DNA from: Pseudopontixanthobacter vadosimaris
GTDB lineage: Bacteria > Pseudomonadota > Alphaproteobacteria > Sphingomonadales > Sphingomonadaceae
Length of the DNA stretch: 64,000 nucleotides
Direction: 5' to 3'
Assembly (NCBI RefSeq): GCF_012979275.1
Contig: NZ_JABASZ010000025.1
Span: 62,001-126,000 of the forward strand
Shown here: piece after piece, positions 10,191-23,506 of the stretch
Layout of the letters: every line of letters begins with the position of its first letter
Numbering within the stretch: position 1 is the first letter of the stretch
The notes under the pieces: generated by a model
The model's input: only the letters and a program-made list of their open reading frames with translations
What the model was told of the DNA's origin: nothing
Databases searched by the model: none
Program-made: the position numbers and the translations under genes

Positions 10191-11957
10191 ATGGAACATG
10201 AAGGCGCCGGATTCCTGCGGGACGGAGTATTGATGCTCGGTTTCGCGCTGGGCTTCGTGCTCGTTTTCCGCCGCTTGGGGCTCGGAGCCACGCTGGGCTA
10301 CCTGCTGGCCGGCGCAGTAGTGGGGCCGCATGGGCTCGGCCTGGTCGGCAATGCCGAATCCATGATCGGGTTTGCCGAGATCGGGATCATCCTGCTGCTG
10401 TTCATCGTCGGGCTGGAACTTGACCCGGCGCGACTGTGGCGGATGAGGACGGCGATCTTCGGCATCGGGTTTGCACAGGTCGCGGCCTGCGGCCTTGCGG
10501 TGACCGCCTTCATATATCTGGCGACGGATTTCCCCCTGTTCGCCGCGCTGGCGCTCGGCCTGCCGCTGGGCCTGTCCTCCACGGCACAGGTTCTGCCGAT
10601 GCTGCAATCGTCCGGACGGTTGCGAACGCCATTCGGCGAACGCGCCTTTGCCATCCTGCTGTTCCAGGATCTTTCCATCATCGTGCTTATTACGATCGTC
10701 GCCGCGCTCAGCCTGAATCCGGCCGATGCGGATGCGGCGCCCGGCTGGCAGCTTGCGCTGATGTCGCTGGTCGCGGTGGGTGCGCTGATCGCCGCCGGGC
10801 GTTTCCTGCTGCGGCCGCTGTTCCGCCTGATCGGCAATCTGGGCGAGCGCGAGATGTTCGTGGTGGCGGGATTGTTCACCGTGATCGCCGCAGCCGCACT
10901 GATGGAATGGCTCGGCCTGTCGACTGCCTTGGGAGCCTTCGTCGCCGGCGTGATGCTGGCCAACACGCCATACCGCTTGGAACTGGAAGCGGATATCGAG
11001 CCCTTCCGCTCAATCCTTCTGGGCCTGTTCTTCCTCGCCGTCGGCATGATGCTGGACCTTGGCGCCATTGCCGAAAATCCGCTGTTCGTTATCGGTATGG
11101 CTGTCGGGCTGATTGCCATAAAAGCAGCGATCATTTTCGTGATTGGACGTCTGGCGGGAATGGAATGGCGGCCCGCACTGGCACTTGGCCTGCTGCTCAG
11201 CCAGGGCGGCGAATTCGCCTTCGTCCTGTTCGCTCAGGCGCAGCAGGGATTGCTGATCGCCCCGGAAATCGCCAGCCTGTTCGGGGCCATCGTCACACTC
11301 TCGATGGCGACGACGCCGTTCCTGATGATGGCAACCGCCTTTATCCGCAAGCCGCGCCAGGGCAGCGAACAACGCGATGCACCGGACGGAAGCTCCGCCA
11401 GGGCCATCGTGGTCGGCTACGGCCGCTTCGGCCAGACCGTCGCGCAGATGCTGCAGGGGCATGGCGCCACGATCACGCTTGTGGATCGCGACGTACCCCA
11501 GATCGATCTTGCGGATGATTTCGGATCGAAGGTTTTCTTCGGCGATGGCACCCGCATCGATTTCTTACGCCAGGCGGGCGCGGGCGAGGCGGACCTGATC
11601 CTGTTCTGCATGGACGGCGACCAGGTGGACGCGGCGATGCTGCACGCCGTCCGTGCCGCCTTCCCGCAGGCCAGCATCATGGTGCGGACTTTCGACCGCC
11701 GTTCGATGCTGCGGATCAAGACTGCACCGGTGCAATTCATCGTGCGCGAGGTGCGGGAATCGGCCATCGCCATGGGCCGTGCGGCGCTCAGCGAACTGGG
11801 CCTTGGAACCGGCGCAGTCACTGCGGTGGAGACCCGTTTCAGGGCAATCGACATGGAACGGCTGGAGCGGCAGCATATGACCGGCGATCTGAAGGCGGGC
11901 AGCGATCTGCCACATGACATGAAGGCCGAAGGCCCTGCATCGACTGATCCGGGGTGA
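10191..11957 (+). CDS. CPA2 cation:proton antiporter (KefB/KefC-like) with NAD-binding RCK domain
   Basis: A 588-residue inner-membrane protein. Residues 10 to about 385 are a sodium/hydrogen-exchanger domain with 12 or so membrane segments (for example GLGATLGYLLAGAVVGPHGL and LSQGGEFAFVLFAQ). From about residue 400 follows a TrkA-N/RCK Rossmann domain (IVVGYGRFGQTVAQML, then LVDRD) that senses nucleotides. The family exports K+ or Na+ in exchange for protons, in the Kef case gated by glutathione adducts. No KefF/KefG-type ancillary gene is adjacent, so glutathione gating is unproven. AAGGGA precedes ATG 10191. Confidence 0.9.
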   Translation: MEHEGAGFLRDGVLMLGFALGFVLVFRRLGLGATLGYLLAGAVVGPHGLGLVGNAESMIGFAEIGIILLLFIVGLELDPARLWRMRTAIFGIGFAQVAACGLAVTAFIYLATDFPLFAALALGLPLGLSSTAQVLPMLQSSGRLRTPFGERAFAILLFQDLSIIVLITIVAALSLNPADADAAPGWQLALMSLVAVGALIAAGRFLLRPLFRLIGNLGEREMFVVAGLFTVIAAAALMEWLGLSTALGAFVAGVMLANTPYRLELEADIEPFRSILLGLFFLAVGMMLDLGAIAENPLFVIGMAVGLIAIKAAIIFVIGRLAGMEWRPALALGLLLSQGGEFAFVLFAQAQQGLLIAPEIASLFGAIVTLSMATTPFLMMATAFIRKPRQGSEQRDAPDGSSARAIVVGYGRFGQTVAQMLQGHGATITLVDRDVPQIDLADDFGSKVFFGDGTRIDFLRQAGAGEADLILFCMDGDQVDAAMLHAVRAAFPQASIMVRTFDRRSMLRIKTAPVQFIVREVRESAIAMGRAALSELGLGTGAVTAVETRFRAIDMERLERQHMTGDLKAGSDLPHDMKAEGPASTDPG

Positions 11958-11987
11958 CGTCGGCCACACCGTGCAGCAGGCGCCCGT

Positions 11988-12019
11988 AACAAAAGGGCGG
12001 CGCCTTCCGGCACCACCCT
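11988..12019 (-). terminator. Terminator of rplJ-rplL
   Basis: Read on the minus strand, GGGTGGTGCC pairs with GGCGCCGCCC around a GGAA tetraloop (two G-U pairs), followed by TTTTGTT. It lies about 70 bases after the rplL stop and would end the ribosomal protein transcript. Confidence 0.85.
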
Positions 12020-12086
12020 CCTGGTGATCGCATCATGCGCAATCGAAAGTTAAGCGCGGTGGCACCCGTCGCCGGGGCCGCCAAGC

Positions 12087-12461
12087 TTACTTCAGTTCGA
12101 CGGTACCGCCGGCTGCTTCGATCTTGGCCTTGATCTCTTCGGCTTCCGCCTTGTTCACGCCTTCCTTGACGGGCTTGGGCGCGCCTTCGACGAGGCCCTT
12201 GGCTTCAGTCAGGCCGAGACCCGTGATCGCACGGACTTCCTTGATGACCTGGATCTTCTTGCCACCGTCGCCGGTCAGGATGACGTCGAATTCGTCCTTT
12301 TCTTCGGCTGCGGCTTCACCGCCGCCGGCGGCGGGGCCGGCAACGGCGACCGCAGCAGCGGCGGAAACGCCCCACTCTTCTTCCAGTGCCTTGGCGAGTT
12401 CTGCCGCCTCGAGGACGGTCAGCTTCGAAAGTTCTTCAACAAGCTTGGCTACATCGGCCAT
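12087..12461 (-). CDS. rplL: 50S ribosomal protein L7/L12
   Basis: L7/L12, 124 residues, forms the flexible ribosomal stalk that recruits translation GTPases. Domains: N-terminal dimerisation helix ([20 protein letters not shown]), Ala/Gly-rich hinge (residues about 37-52) and the C-terminal factor-binding domain with [20 protein letters not shown]. Start ATG 12461 is used; an upstream in-frame ATG five codons earlier is less consistent with the conserved N-terminus. It follows rplJ by 80 bases and is the last gene before a terminator. In many bacteria rpoB follows directly, whereas here rpoB lies on the other strand. Confidence 0.98.
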   Translation of the reverse strand: MADVAKLVEELSKLTVLEAAELAKALEEEWGVSAAAAVAVAGPAAGGGEAAAEEKDEFDVILTGDGGKKIQVIKEVRAITGLGLTEAKGLVEGAPKPVKEGVNKAEAEEIKAKIEAAGGTVELK

Positions 12462-12541
12462 GATATTGTGCTCCAATTAAATGACTGGCCGGGCAAGGTG
12501 CATCAGCGCGCCCCGTCCGGTATTCGCGAAAGAAAAACCGC

Positions 12542-13057
12542 TTACGCCGCTTCCTTGGCACCATAGGCGCCGAAGACGCGGGCGAGCTTTGCTGCCGGTT
12601 CGTTGACCACGCGCGCGATCTTGGTCGCGGGCGCGTTGATGAGACCGATAAGCGTACCCCGCAGCTCGTCGAGCGAGGGCAAGGACGCGAGCGCCCGTAC
12701 CCTGTCCACGTCGAGCATCTCGCCGCCCATGGAACCGCCGACGATTTCGAGTGCGTCGTTGGTCTTGGCGAAGTCCACCACGGCTTTCGCGGCTGCGACC
12801 GGATCTGCGCTATAGGCAAGAGCGGTCGGGCCGGTGAGGAAAGCCCCCATGCCGGAATAGTCGGTGTCTTCGATGGCGAGCCTGGCGAGGCGGTTCTTCG
12901 CAACCTTGTAAGTCGCGCCAACGTCGCGCATCTTCTGCCGCAGGTCGGTGGATTGCGCCACCGAAAGGCCGAGATTGCGGGTGACGACCACCACGCCTGC
13001 CTCGTTGAAGATTGCGTTCAGTTCGGCGACCGATTCGGATTTCTGCGAACGATCCAT
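12542..13057 (-). CDS. rplJ: 50S ribosomal protein L10
   Basis: L10, 171 residues, anchors L7/L12 dimers to 23S rRNA at the stalk base. It begins MDRSQKSESVAELNAIFNEA; the RNA-binding domain (TYKVAKNRLARLAIE) and the C-terminal L12-binding helix (AAKLARVFGAYGAKEAA) are typical. AAGGAG at 13069-13064 lies 6 nt before ATG 13057, which decides this start. It forms an operon with rplL. Translational autoregulation by L10 on its own leader is the rule in bacteria and would act on the long untranslated region upstream. Confidence 0.98.
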   Translation of the reverse strand: MDRSQKSESVAELNAIFNEAGVVVVTRNLGLSVAQSTDLRQKMRDVGATYKVAKNRLARLAIEDTDYSGMGAFLTGPTALAYSADPVAAAKAVVDFAKTNDALEIVGGSMGGEMLDVDRVRALASLPSLDELRGTLIGLINAPATKIARVVNEPAAKLARVFGAYGAKEAA

Positions 13058-13412
13058 GCCGTACTCCTTCACATATGATCGCTGCGTGCCGCGCCTTCAC
13101 GAAAGGCGGACGCACCGCGACCGGCTTCATTGTCCGCACCGCTGCTGCGGCACGGGCGAGTCCGTTTTTGGGGAAGGAGGTGCGCTGCCATCCGGATGAT
13201 CGGTTCGGCAGGCGCGATGCGGAGCCTTGCGAGCCGCGCGAAAGAAACTCGTTTCCCCGCCTAGGCCGGCAATTAAGGAAACGGCTGTTTCCACCGGCTG
13301 TCTCGGACGGATGACCGACCGCCCCTTGCGGTGGATGCCGGTACGCCCCGCGCTCTAGCTCATTATCCGCTGCCGTCAAGCCGTATGCACGCCCAAGGGC
13401 TGTCATGCATGC
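13058..13412 (-). promoter_or_regulatory. rplJ leader region (no gene)
   Basis: About 355 bases without a convincing ORF precede rplJ on the minus strand. Leaders of this position usually fold into the L10(L12)4 binding site for autoregulation; I did not derive a secondary structure here. A possible promoter element is TTGACG at 13379-13374 followed by TAGAGC after 16 bases, a weak match. The strongest local signal is the AAGGAG ribosome site of rplJ. A polypurine GGAAGGAGG on the plus strand near 13172 has no start codon after it. Confidence 0.45.
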
Positions 13413-13443
13413 AAAAGGGGTCCACCATCGCTGGCGAACCCCT
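13413..13443 (-). terminator. Terminator of the small lipoprotein gene
   Basis: On the minus strand GGGGTTCGCCA pairs with TGGTGGACCCC (two G-U pairs) around a GCGA loop and is followed by TTTTGC. It lies 40 bases after the stop of the lipoprotein gene at 13484 and separates it from the rplJ leader. Confidence 0.8.
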
Positions 13444-13483
13444 CATCATCCTGATTGCACCGCGAAAGGTGCAGGAGGAATGC

Positions 13484-13738
13484 TTATTCCACGACCACGG
13501 TGTCGTCGGCGACAACGGCATCGTCGGCCATCATGGCATCGTCGGCCATCATGGCGTTGTCACCGAGTTCATCGGCGCGCTCGTCCATCATTTCGCCCAT
13601 TTCTTCGGCCGGGCCTTCGGTCAGGATGCCGTCGGCATTGTTGATATCGTCGATGTCTTCGCCGGCTTCTTCGCGCGGGCCGTCGCAGGCCGTAAGCGCG
13701 AATGCGGCGGTGAGGGCGACGAGAGCAATTTTCTTCAT
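13484..13738 (-). CDS. Small acidic lipoprotein with DDAMMA repeats
   Basis: An 84-residue protein of unknown function. MKKIALVALTAAFALTAC is a lipoprotein signal with lipobox L15-T16-A17-C18. The mature part is highly acidic (EEAGEDIDDINNAD) and ends in the near-repeats MMADDA/MMADDA/VVADDT, encoded by an 18-bp tandem repeat at 13519-13554 with degenerate flanking copies. ATG 13738 has AGGGA about 10 nt upstream. It lies alone between rplJ and rpoB, divergent from rpoB and closed by its own terminator. Its plan (short, acidic, repeat-bearing, lipidated) resembles the gene at 1871-2143, though the sequences are not obviously homologous. Confidence 0.7.
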   Translation of the reverse strand: MKKIALVALTAAFALTACDGPREEAGEDIDDINNADGILTEGPAEEMGEMMDERADELGDNAMMADDAMMADDAVVADDTVVVE

Positions 13739-13947
13739 AATGACTATTCCCTGATTACCTTGGAATTCATGCACCCCCGAGGATACATCGGCGGCTTCTA
13801 GCGCGGCTGGTGACGCTTGTAACCTATTTTCGCCACAATTCGCCAAAGTGCAGGGAATCGCTATGCAAATCGTGTTCCCTTGGGCCAGCAGGAGCTTCCC
13901 TCCCGGTTCCGCCGCCCAAGGCACCGTCTGTGCTGCAGGGCGGGTAA

Positions 13948-13976
13948 TTGACAGCGGCGGGCCGGATGCCTATAGA
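13948..13976 (+). promoter_or_regulatory. rpoBC promoter
   Basis: -35 TTGACA (13948-13953), exactly 17 bases, -10 TATAGA (13971-13976). This is a near-consensus housekeeping promoter. The predicted start near 13983 gives rpoB an untranslated leader of about 224 bases. It gives rpoBC an independent promoter in a genome where rplJL is on the other strand. Confidence 0.85.
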
Positions 13977-14067
13977 TGATCTCTGTCGCAAGGCTTCGAG
14001 CAAGGCATCCCATGCGCGGGGATGGCCCGGGAAGGAAGCAGCGACTTACCATCGCCGCAACGCCAGC

Positions 14068-14108
14068 GCCGCAGCAGCGCCCTTCAGCAGGGCGTTAAAA
14101 GCTGCGGC
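14068..14108 (+). promoter_or_regulatory. Nested hairpin in the rpoB 5' leader
   Basis: Outer stem GCCGCAGC (14068-14075) pairs perfectly with GCTGCGGC (14101-14108); inside it CGCCCT (14078-14083) pairs with AGGGCG (14089-14094) around TCAGC, leaving a 2-base and a TTAAAA internal bulge. It lies about 100 bases before the rpoB ATG and within the predicted transcript. It is followed by TTTCCTGCGTTT, not a clean U-run, so it looks more like a regulatory or protein-binding fold than a terminator. Function is inferred only. Confidence 0.5.
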
Positions 14109-14206
14109 TTTCCTGCGTTTGCTGCCATGGCACCCAAGGCGTGCATTGCGAATTCTATCGCCGGCGGCGCTTCGTGGCCGGCCCTATCTGACAGGCGAAT
14201 CACCTC

Positions 14207-18418
<4,212 letters not shown>

Positions 18419-18425
18419 GGGAACG

Positions 18426-18450
18426 GGGCGGCTGCAAACAGCAGCCGCCC
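18426..18450 (+). repeat. Perfect hairpin between rpoB and rpoC
   Basis: GGGCGGCTGC (18426-18435), AAACA loop, GCAGCCGCCC (18441-18450): a perfect 10-bp inverted repeat in the 76-base gap. The next bases are ATTCCATTCG, so there is no U-run and it is unlikely to be an efficient terminator. It may be an RNA-processing or mRNA-stability element. Confidence 0.7.
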
Positions 18451-18494
18451 ATTCCATTCGCCTGCACCGGATTTTCCCCCGAGGGATTTGAAAA

Positions 18495-21400
18495 ATGAAC
18501 GAACTTACCAAATTCACCAACCAGATTTCCAAGCCGGAAACCTTCGACCAGATCCAGATCGGCATCGCGTCGCCCGAACGCATCCGTTCGTGGTCCTTCG
18601 GCGAGATCAAGAAGCCGGAAACCATCAATTACCGTACGTTCAAGCCTGAACGTGACGGGTTGTTCTGCGCCCGCATCTTCGGTCCGGTGAAGGATTACGA
18701 ATGCCTGTGCGGCAAGTACAAGCGCATGAAATACAAGGGCGTCGTCTGCGAAAAATGCGGCGTCGAAGTCACGGTGACCAAGGTCCGCCGCGAGCGGATG
18801 GGCCATATCGAACTGGCCGCTCCGGTCGCGCATATCTGGTTCCTGAAATCGCTGCCCAGCCGTATCGGCCTCCTGCTCGACATGCAGCTGAAGCAGCTCG
18901 AGCGCGTGCTGTATTTCGAAAGCTACATCGTCACCGAACCCGGCCTGACGCCGATGGAGAAGTTCCAGCTGCTGACCGAGGATGAACTCCTCGAGGCGCA
19001 GGACGAATATGGCGAAGACGCCTTCACCGCCGACATCGGTGCCGCCGCGGTCAAGACCATGCTCATGGATCTCGATCTTGAGCAGGAGCGCGACGATCTG
19101 ATGGAGGAGCTGGCGACGACCAAGTCGAAGCTGAAGCCCGCCAAGATCATCAAGCGCCTGAAGGTGGTCGAAAGCTTCATCGATTCCGGCAACCGTCCGG
19201 AATGGATGATCCTCGAAGTCGTGCCGGTCATTCCGCCCGAACTGCGCCCGCTGGTGCCGCTCGACGGTGGCCGCTTTGCAACGTCCGACCTCAACGACCT
19301 CTATCGCCGCGTCATCAACCGCAACAACCGGTTGAAGCGCCTGATCGAATTGCGCGCACCGGACATCATCGTCCGCAATGAAAAGCGCATGCTGCAGGAA
19401 GCTGTCGACGCCCTGTTCGATAACGGCCGCCGCGGCCGCGTCATCACGGGTGCCAACAAGCGTCCGCTGAAGTCGCTGTCCGACATGCTGAAGGGCAAGC
19501 AGGGCCGCTTCCGCCAGAATTTGCTCGGCAAGCGCGTCGATTATTCGGGCCGTTCGGTCATCGTGACCGGCCCCGAACTCAAGCTGCACCAATGCGGCCT
19601 GCCCAAGAAGATGGCGCTCGAACTGTTCAAGCCGTTCATCTATGCGCGCCTCGACGCCAAGGGTCTGTCCATGACGCTGAAGCAGGCGAAGAAATGGGTG
19701 GAGAAGGAACGCAAGGAAGTCTGGGACATCCTGGATGAAGTCATCCGCGAACATCCGGTCCTGCTGAACCGCGCGCCGACGCTTCACCGCCTCGGCATCC
19801 AGGCGTTCGAACCCGTGCTGATCGAAGGCAAGGCGATCCAGCTTCACCCGCTCGTCTGCTCTGCCTTCAACGCCGATTTCGACGGCGACCAGATGGCCGT
19901 GCACGTCCCGCTGAGCCTCGAGGCACAGCTGGAAGCGCGCGTGCTGATGATGTCGACCAACAACATCCTCAGCCCCGCCAATGGCAAGCCCATCATCGTG
20001 CCCTCGCAGGACATGGTCCTGGGCATCTATTACCTGTCCATGGAACGGCAGGAAAAGACGCCCGAATATCTCGACGGCGAAAATGGCGAAAAGATCGAGA
20101 AGCTGCCCCGCTTCGGCGACATGGCCGAGGTGCATCAGGCCCTGCATGTCGGCGCGGTTTCGCTGCACAGCAAGATCATCACCCGCGTTCCGCAGGCGGA
20201 TGAGAACGGCAAGATCGAACTCAAGCGCTTCATCACGACGCCGGGCCGGATGCTGATCGGCGAATGCCTGCCGACCAATCACAAGGTGCCCTTCGACATC
20301 GTCAACCGCCTTCTGACCAAGAAGGATATCGGCGACGTCATCGACGAAGTCTATCGCCACACCGGCCAGAAGGACACGGTGCTGTTTGCCGACGCCATCA
20401 TGACGCTGGGCTTCCGCCACGCGTTCAAGGCCGGCATTTCCTTCGGCAAGGATGACATGATCATCCCCGACAGCAAGGAAGGCATGATCGAGAAGGCCAA
20501 GGGCCTGGTCGCCGATTACGAACAGCAATACCAGGACGGCCTGATCACCCAGCAGGAAAAGTACAACAAGGTGATCGACGCCTGGAGCCGGACCGGCGAC
20601 CAGGTTGCCGATGCCATGATGGACGAGATCAAGTCGCGCCCGATCGATGCCGATGGCAAGGAAGCGCAGATCAATTCGATCTACATGATGAGCCATTCCG
20701 GCGCGCGTGGTTCGCCGGCACAGATGAAGCAGCTGGCGGGTATGCGCGGGCTGATGGCCAAGCCTTCCGGCGAGATCATCGAGACTCCGATCATCTCGAA
20801 CTTCAAGGAAGGCCTGACCGTTCTTGAATATTTCAACTCCACTCACGGCGCGCGTAAGGGTCTTGCCGATACGGCACTGAAGACGGCGAACTCGGGCTAT
20901 CTGACCCGCCGCCTGGTCGACGTGTCGCAGGATTGCGTCATCGTTTCGGAAGATTGCAAGACCGACAACATGCTGGAAATGCGTGCCATCGTGCAGGGCG
21001 GCAGCGTGATTGCCTCGCTGGGTGAGCGTATCCTTGGCCGCACCACGGCCGAGGATATCAAGAACGCGGCCACGGACGAGGTGATCGTGAAGGCCGGCAC
21101 CCTGGTCGACGAACCGATGGTCAAGGCGATCGAGGAAGCCGAAGTGCAGTCCGCCAAGATTCGTTCGCCGCTCGTCTGCGAAGCGGAGCAGGGCGTTTGC
21201 GGCAAATGCTACGGGCGCGATCTCGCCCGCGGTACGCCGGTGAACATCGGTGAAGCTGTCGGCGTGATCGCCGCACAGTCCATCGGTGAGCCGGGCACTC
21301 AGCTGACGATGCGGACCTTCCACATCGGCGGCGCGGCACAGCTGAACGAAACCAGCCATCTCGAATCCATTTCGGACGGCAAGATCCTGTACCGGGACAT

Positions 21401-22883
21401 GCCGACCATCGTGGACAAGAAGGGTCGCATCCTGTCCATGGCGCGGAACGGCGAACTCGCCGTCATCGACGCCCAGGGTCGTGAGCGCGAGATCCACAAG
21501 GTGCCCTACGGTACGGTTCTCATGTTCAAGGATGGCGACAAGGTTTCCGAAGGCGACCGCCTGGCCGAATGGGATCCGTTCACCCTGCCGATCATCACCG
21601 AACAGTCGGGTACGGTCCGCTTCCAGGACCTGATCGACGGCAAGACCATGGAAGAGCGCGTTGACGATGCAACGGGCATCGCCCAGCGCGTCGTCACCGA
21701 AAACCGTTCGACCGGCCGTGCCAAGAAGGAGGAACTGCGCCCTCGCCTGACCCTGCTCGGCGAAGGCGAGAAGCTGTCGGATGATGGCGAGACGGATGCC
21801 CAGCGATACATGCTGGCACCGGGCACCTCGCTTTCCGTCGATGACGGTCAGCAGGTGGAAGCGGGCGACATCCTCGCCCGTGCCAGCCGCGAAGCTGCCA
21901 AGACGCGCGACATCACCGGCGGTCTGCCGCGTGTTGCCGAATTGTTCGAGGCCCGCATTCCCAAGGACAATGCGATCATCGCCAAGATTTCCGGCAAGAT
22001 TGAATTCGTCCGCGAATACAAGGCCAAGCGCAAGATCGCCATCGTGCCCGAAGAAGGGGAAGCGGTGGAATATCTGGTCCCCAAGACCAAGGTCATCGAC
22101 GTGCAGGAAGGCGATTTCGTCAAGAAGGGTGACACGCTGATTTCGGGCAGCCCGAATCCGCATGACATCCTCGACGTGATGGGCGTGGAAGCGCTGGCCG
22201 AATATCTGGTCAACGAAATCCAGGAAGTCTACCGTCTGCAAGGCGTGAAGATCAACGACAAGCACATCGAGACGATCGTTCGCCAGATGCTGCAGAAGGT
22301 CGAGATCACCGATGGCGGGGACACAACCCTGCTGCCGGGCGAACAGGTCGACCGGACCGAGATGGACGAGGTGAACGGCAAGCTCGGCCGCAACAAGAAG
22401 CATGCCGAGGGCAAGCCGGTCCTGCTCGGCATCACCAAGGCAAGCTTGCAGACCCGCAGCTTCATCTCGGCGGCATCCTTCCAGGAAACGACTCGCGTGC
22501 TCACGCAGGCGTCGGTCGAAGGAAAGAAGGATTCGCTGATCGGGCTGAAGGAAAACGTGATCGTCGGCCGCCTTATCCCGGCCGGTACGGGCGCGGGCAT
22601 GAACCGGATGCGGATCGCGGCAAGCGGGCGCGACGCGGCCATTAAGGCGCAGTGGAAGAAGGCCCAGGAAGCCATCATCGCGGCGCAGGATGCCGAGGCG
22701 GAGCACGAAGCGGAACTGGCGCAGGGCGCGGAGGCGGCAACCGGAGACGCCAGCTTCGCCGCCATGGAAGGGGAAACCCACGGCACCGATGCCGATGCGG
22801 GCGATTACCTGCGCGAAGATCAGTCCGAACGGCCCGATCCGATCGAAAAAGAGGAAGCGGATGAGGGCACGTCGCACGCCTGA
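18495..22883 (+). CDS. rpoC: RNA polymerase beta' subunit
   Basis: RpoC, 1462 residues, completes the RNA polymerase core. Zinc-ribbon cysteines appear in [20 protein letters not shown]; the catalytic Mg2+ loop is NADFDGDQM; the switch/bridge region includes TGRAKKEE-type downstream elements and the second zinc site ([19 protein letters not shown]). The C-terminal tail (after about 1400) is acidic and low in complexity, as in relatives. Start ATG 18495; the usual [20 protein letters not shown] beginning supports it. It is co-transcribed with rpoB and closed by the terminator at 22917. Confidence 0.98.
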   Translation: MNELTKFTNQISKPETFDQIQIGIASPERIRSWSFGEIKKPETINYRTFKPERDGLFCARIFGPVKDYECLCGKYKRMKYKGVVCEKCGVEVTVTKVRRERMGHIELAAPVAHIWFLKSLPSRIGLLLDMQLKQLERVLYFESYIVTEPGLTPMEKFQLLTEDELLEAQDEYGEDAFTADIGAAAVKTMLMDLDLEQERDDLMEELATTKSKLKPAKIIKRLKVVESFIDSGNRPEWMILEVVPVIPPELRPLVPLDGGRFATSDLNDLYRRVINRNNRLKRLIELRAPDIIVRNEKRMLQEAVDALFDNGRRGRVITGANKRPLKSLSDMLKGKQGRFRQNLLGKRVDYSGRSVIVTGPELKLHQCGLPKKMALELFKPFIYARLDAKGLSMTLKQAKKWVEKERKEVWDILDEVIREHPVLLNRAPTLHRLGIQAFEPVLIEGKAIQLHPLVCSAFNADFDGDQMAVHVPLSLEAQLEARVLMMSTNNILSPANGKPIIVPSQDMVLGIYYLSMERQEKTPEYLDGENGEKIEKLPRFGDMAEVHQALHVGAVSLHSKIITRVPQADENGKIELKRFITTPGRMLIGECLPTNHKVPFDIVNRLLTKKDIGDVIDEVYRHTGQKDTVLFADAIMTLGFRHAFKAGISFGKDDMIIPDSKEGMIEKAKGLVADYEQQYQDGLITQQEKYNKVIDAWSRTGDQVADAMMDEIKSRPIDADGKEAQINSIYMMSHSGARGSPAQMKQLAGMRGLMAKPSGEIIETPIISNFKEGLTVLEYFNSTHGARKGLADTALKTANSGYLTRRLVDVSQDCVIVSEDCKTDNMLEMRAIVQGGSVIASLGERILGRTTAEDIKNAATDEVIVKAGTLVDEPMVKAIEEAEVQSAKIRSPLVCEAEQGVCGKCYGRDLARGTPVNIGEAVGVIAAQSIGEPGTQLTMRTFHIGGAAQLNETSHLESISDGKILYRDMPTIVDKKGRILSMARNGELAVIDAQGREREIHKVPYGTVLMFKDGDKVSEGDRLAEWDPFTLPIITEQSGTVRFQDLIDGKTMEERVDDATGIAQRVVTENRSTGRAKKEELRPRLTLLGEGEKLSDDGETDAQRYMLAPGTSLSVDDGQQVEAGDILARASREAAKTRDITGGLPRVAELFEARIPKDNAIIAKISGKIEFVREYKAKRKIAIVPEEGEAVEYLVPKTKVIDVQEGDFVKKGDTLISGSPNPHDILDVMGVEALAEYLVNEIQEVYRLQGVKINDKHIETIVRQMLQKVEITDGGDTTLLPGEQVDRTEMDEVNGKLGRNKKHAEGKPVLLGITKASLQTRSFISAASFQETTRVLTQASVEGKKDSLIGLKENVIVGRLIPAGTGAGMNRMRIAASGRDAAIKAQWKKAQEAIIAAQDAEAEHEAELAQGAEAATGDASFAAMEGETHGTDADAGDYLREDQSERPDPIEKEEADEGTSHA

Positions 22884-22916
22884 TCGGCTGATCTGACGGA
22901 GCCGTTGCGGCTTACG

Positions 22917-22956
22917 GAAAAGGCCCCGCCGGATGCGATGTCCGGCGGGGCTTTTT
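22917..22956 (+). terminator. Terminator of rpoBC
   Basis: GCCCCGCCGGA (22923-22933), seven-base loop, TCCGGCGGGGC (22941-22951), then TTTTT. A perfect 11-bp stem 39 bases after the rpoC stop. A-rich sequence upstream of the stem may allow some bidirectional activity. Confidence 0.93.
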
Positions 22957-22999
22957 CATGGCATCAGGCATATATTCTGCAAAAGAAGGAGGCGTGTCC

Positions 23000-23479
23000 G
23001 TGAAACTTGCCGCCGCGATTCTGGCCCTTACACTGCTGGCCGCAGGAGCATGCGAACGGCGCAATAATCCTGTGACGGACGAGCGCCGCGAAGCCGCCGC
23101 AGACCCCGACGCAGACGATCGCACGACCATCACGGCGGAGAGTCCCACAAAGGATCAATCGCCTTTGCCGCCTGGCGAATATCGGCTGGCGGGTGTCGAT
23201 GGCACGAGTGTGGACCTGCCGCATGCGATCACAGTCTCCATCAGCGAGGACACAATCGCGCTTGCCTCCCAATGCATCAGCCCCCGCTGGACCTACGCCT
23301 ATGCGGGCCAGCGCCTGACCACGCGCTCGATCCCGGGCCCGATCTGCGAACGCGGGCGCTATCCGGCGGAGGAAGCGGCCATCGCCGTCTTGGATTCGCC
23401 GGACACGATCAGACAGACGCCCGCAAACGGCTGGCATCTGACCGGCGGCGGCCACGGCATCACGCTGTTCTCGCAATAG
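23000..23479 (+). CDS. Putative exported protein of unknown function
   Basis: A 159-residue protein that I do not recognise. GTG 23000 is chosen because AAGGAGG (22986-22992) ends 7 nt before it; a second in-frame GTG at 22994 is too close to that site. The start MKLAAAILALTLLAAGACER is a signal peptide; AGAC is a marginal lipobox, so lipidation is possible. After a charged linker (residues about 20-50) a single compact domain follows, beginning PLPPGEYRLAGVDG, with paired cysteines (QCISPRWTY, GPICERGRY) that could form a disulfide. It lies between the rpoC terminator and gltX, 27 bases before the latter, and could be co-transcribed with gltX. Confidence 0.65.
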   Translation: MKLAAAILALTLLAAGACERRNNPVTDERREAAADPDADDRTTITAESPTKDQSPLPPGEYRLAGVDGTSVDLPHAITVSISEDTIALASQCISPRWTYAYAGQRLTTRSIPGPICERGRYPAEEAAIAVLDSPDTIRQTPANGWHLTGGGHGITLFSQ

Positions 23480-23506
23480 GCCCTGCGCTGGGCTATCGGC
23501 GGCGGC

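Larger units (their letters stand above)
13739..14206. other. Divergent intergenic region between lipoprotein gene and rpoB
   Basis: A 468-base stretch without a gene. It holds the upstream region of the minus-strand lipoprotein gene (no clear promoter hexamers seen), the rpoBC promoter at 13948-13976 and the structured rpoB leader. Short frames within it have no ribosome site or recognisable protein. Confidence 0.7.

Noticed and set aside
13166-13190. Strong Shine-Dalgarno-like GGAAGGAGG on the plus strand
   Set aside because: No start codon at a suitable distance and no conserved frame; it lies in the rplJ leader on the other strand.
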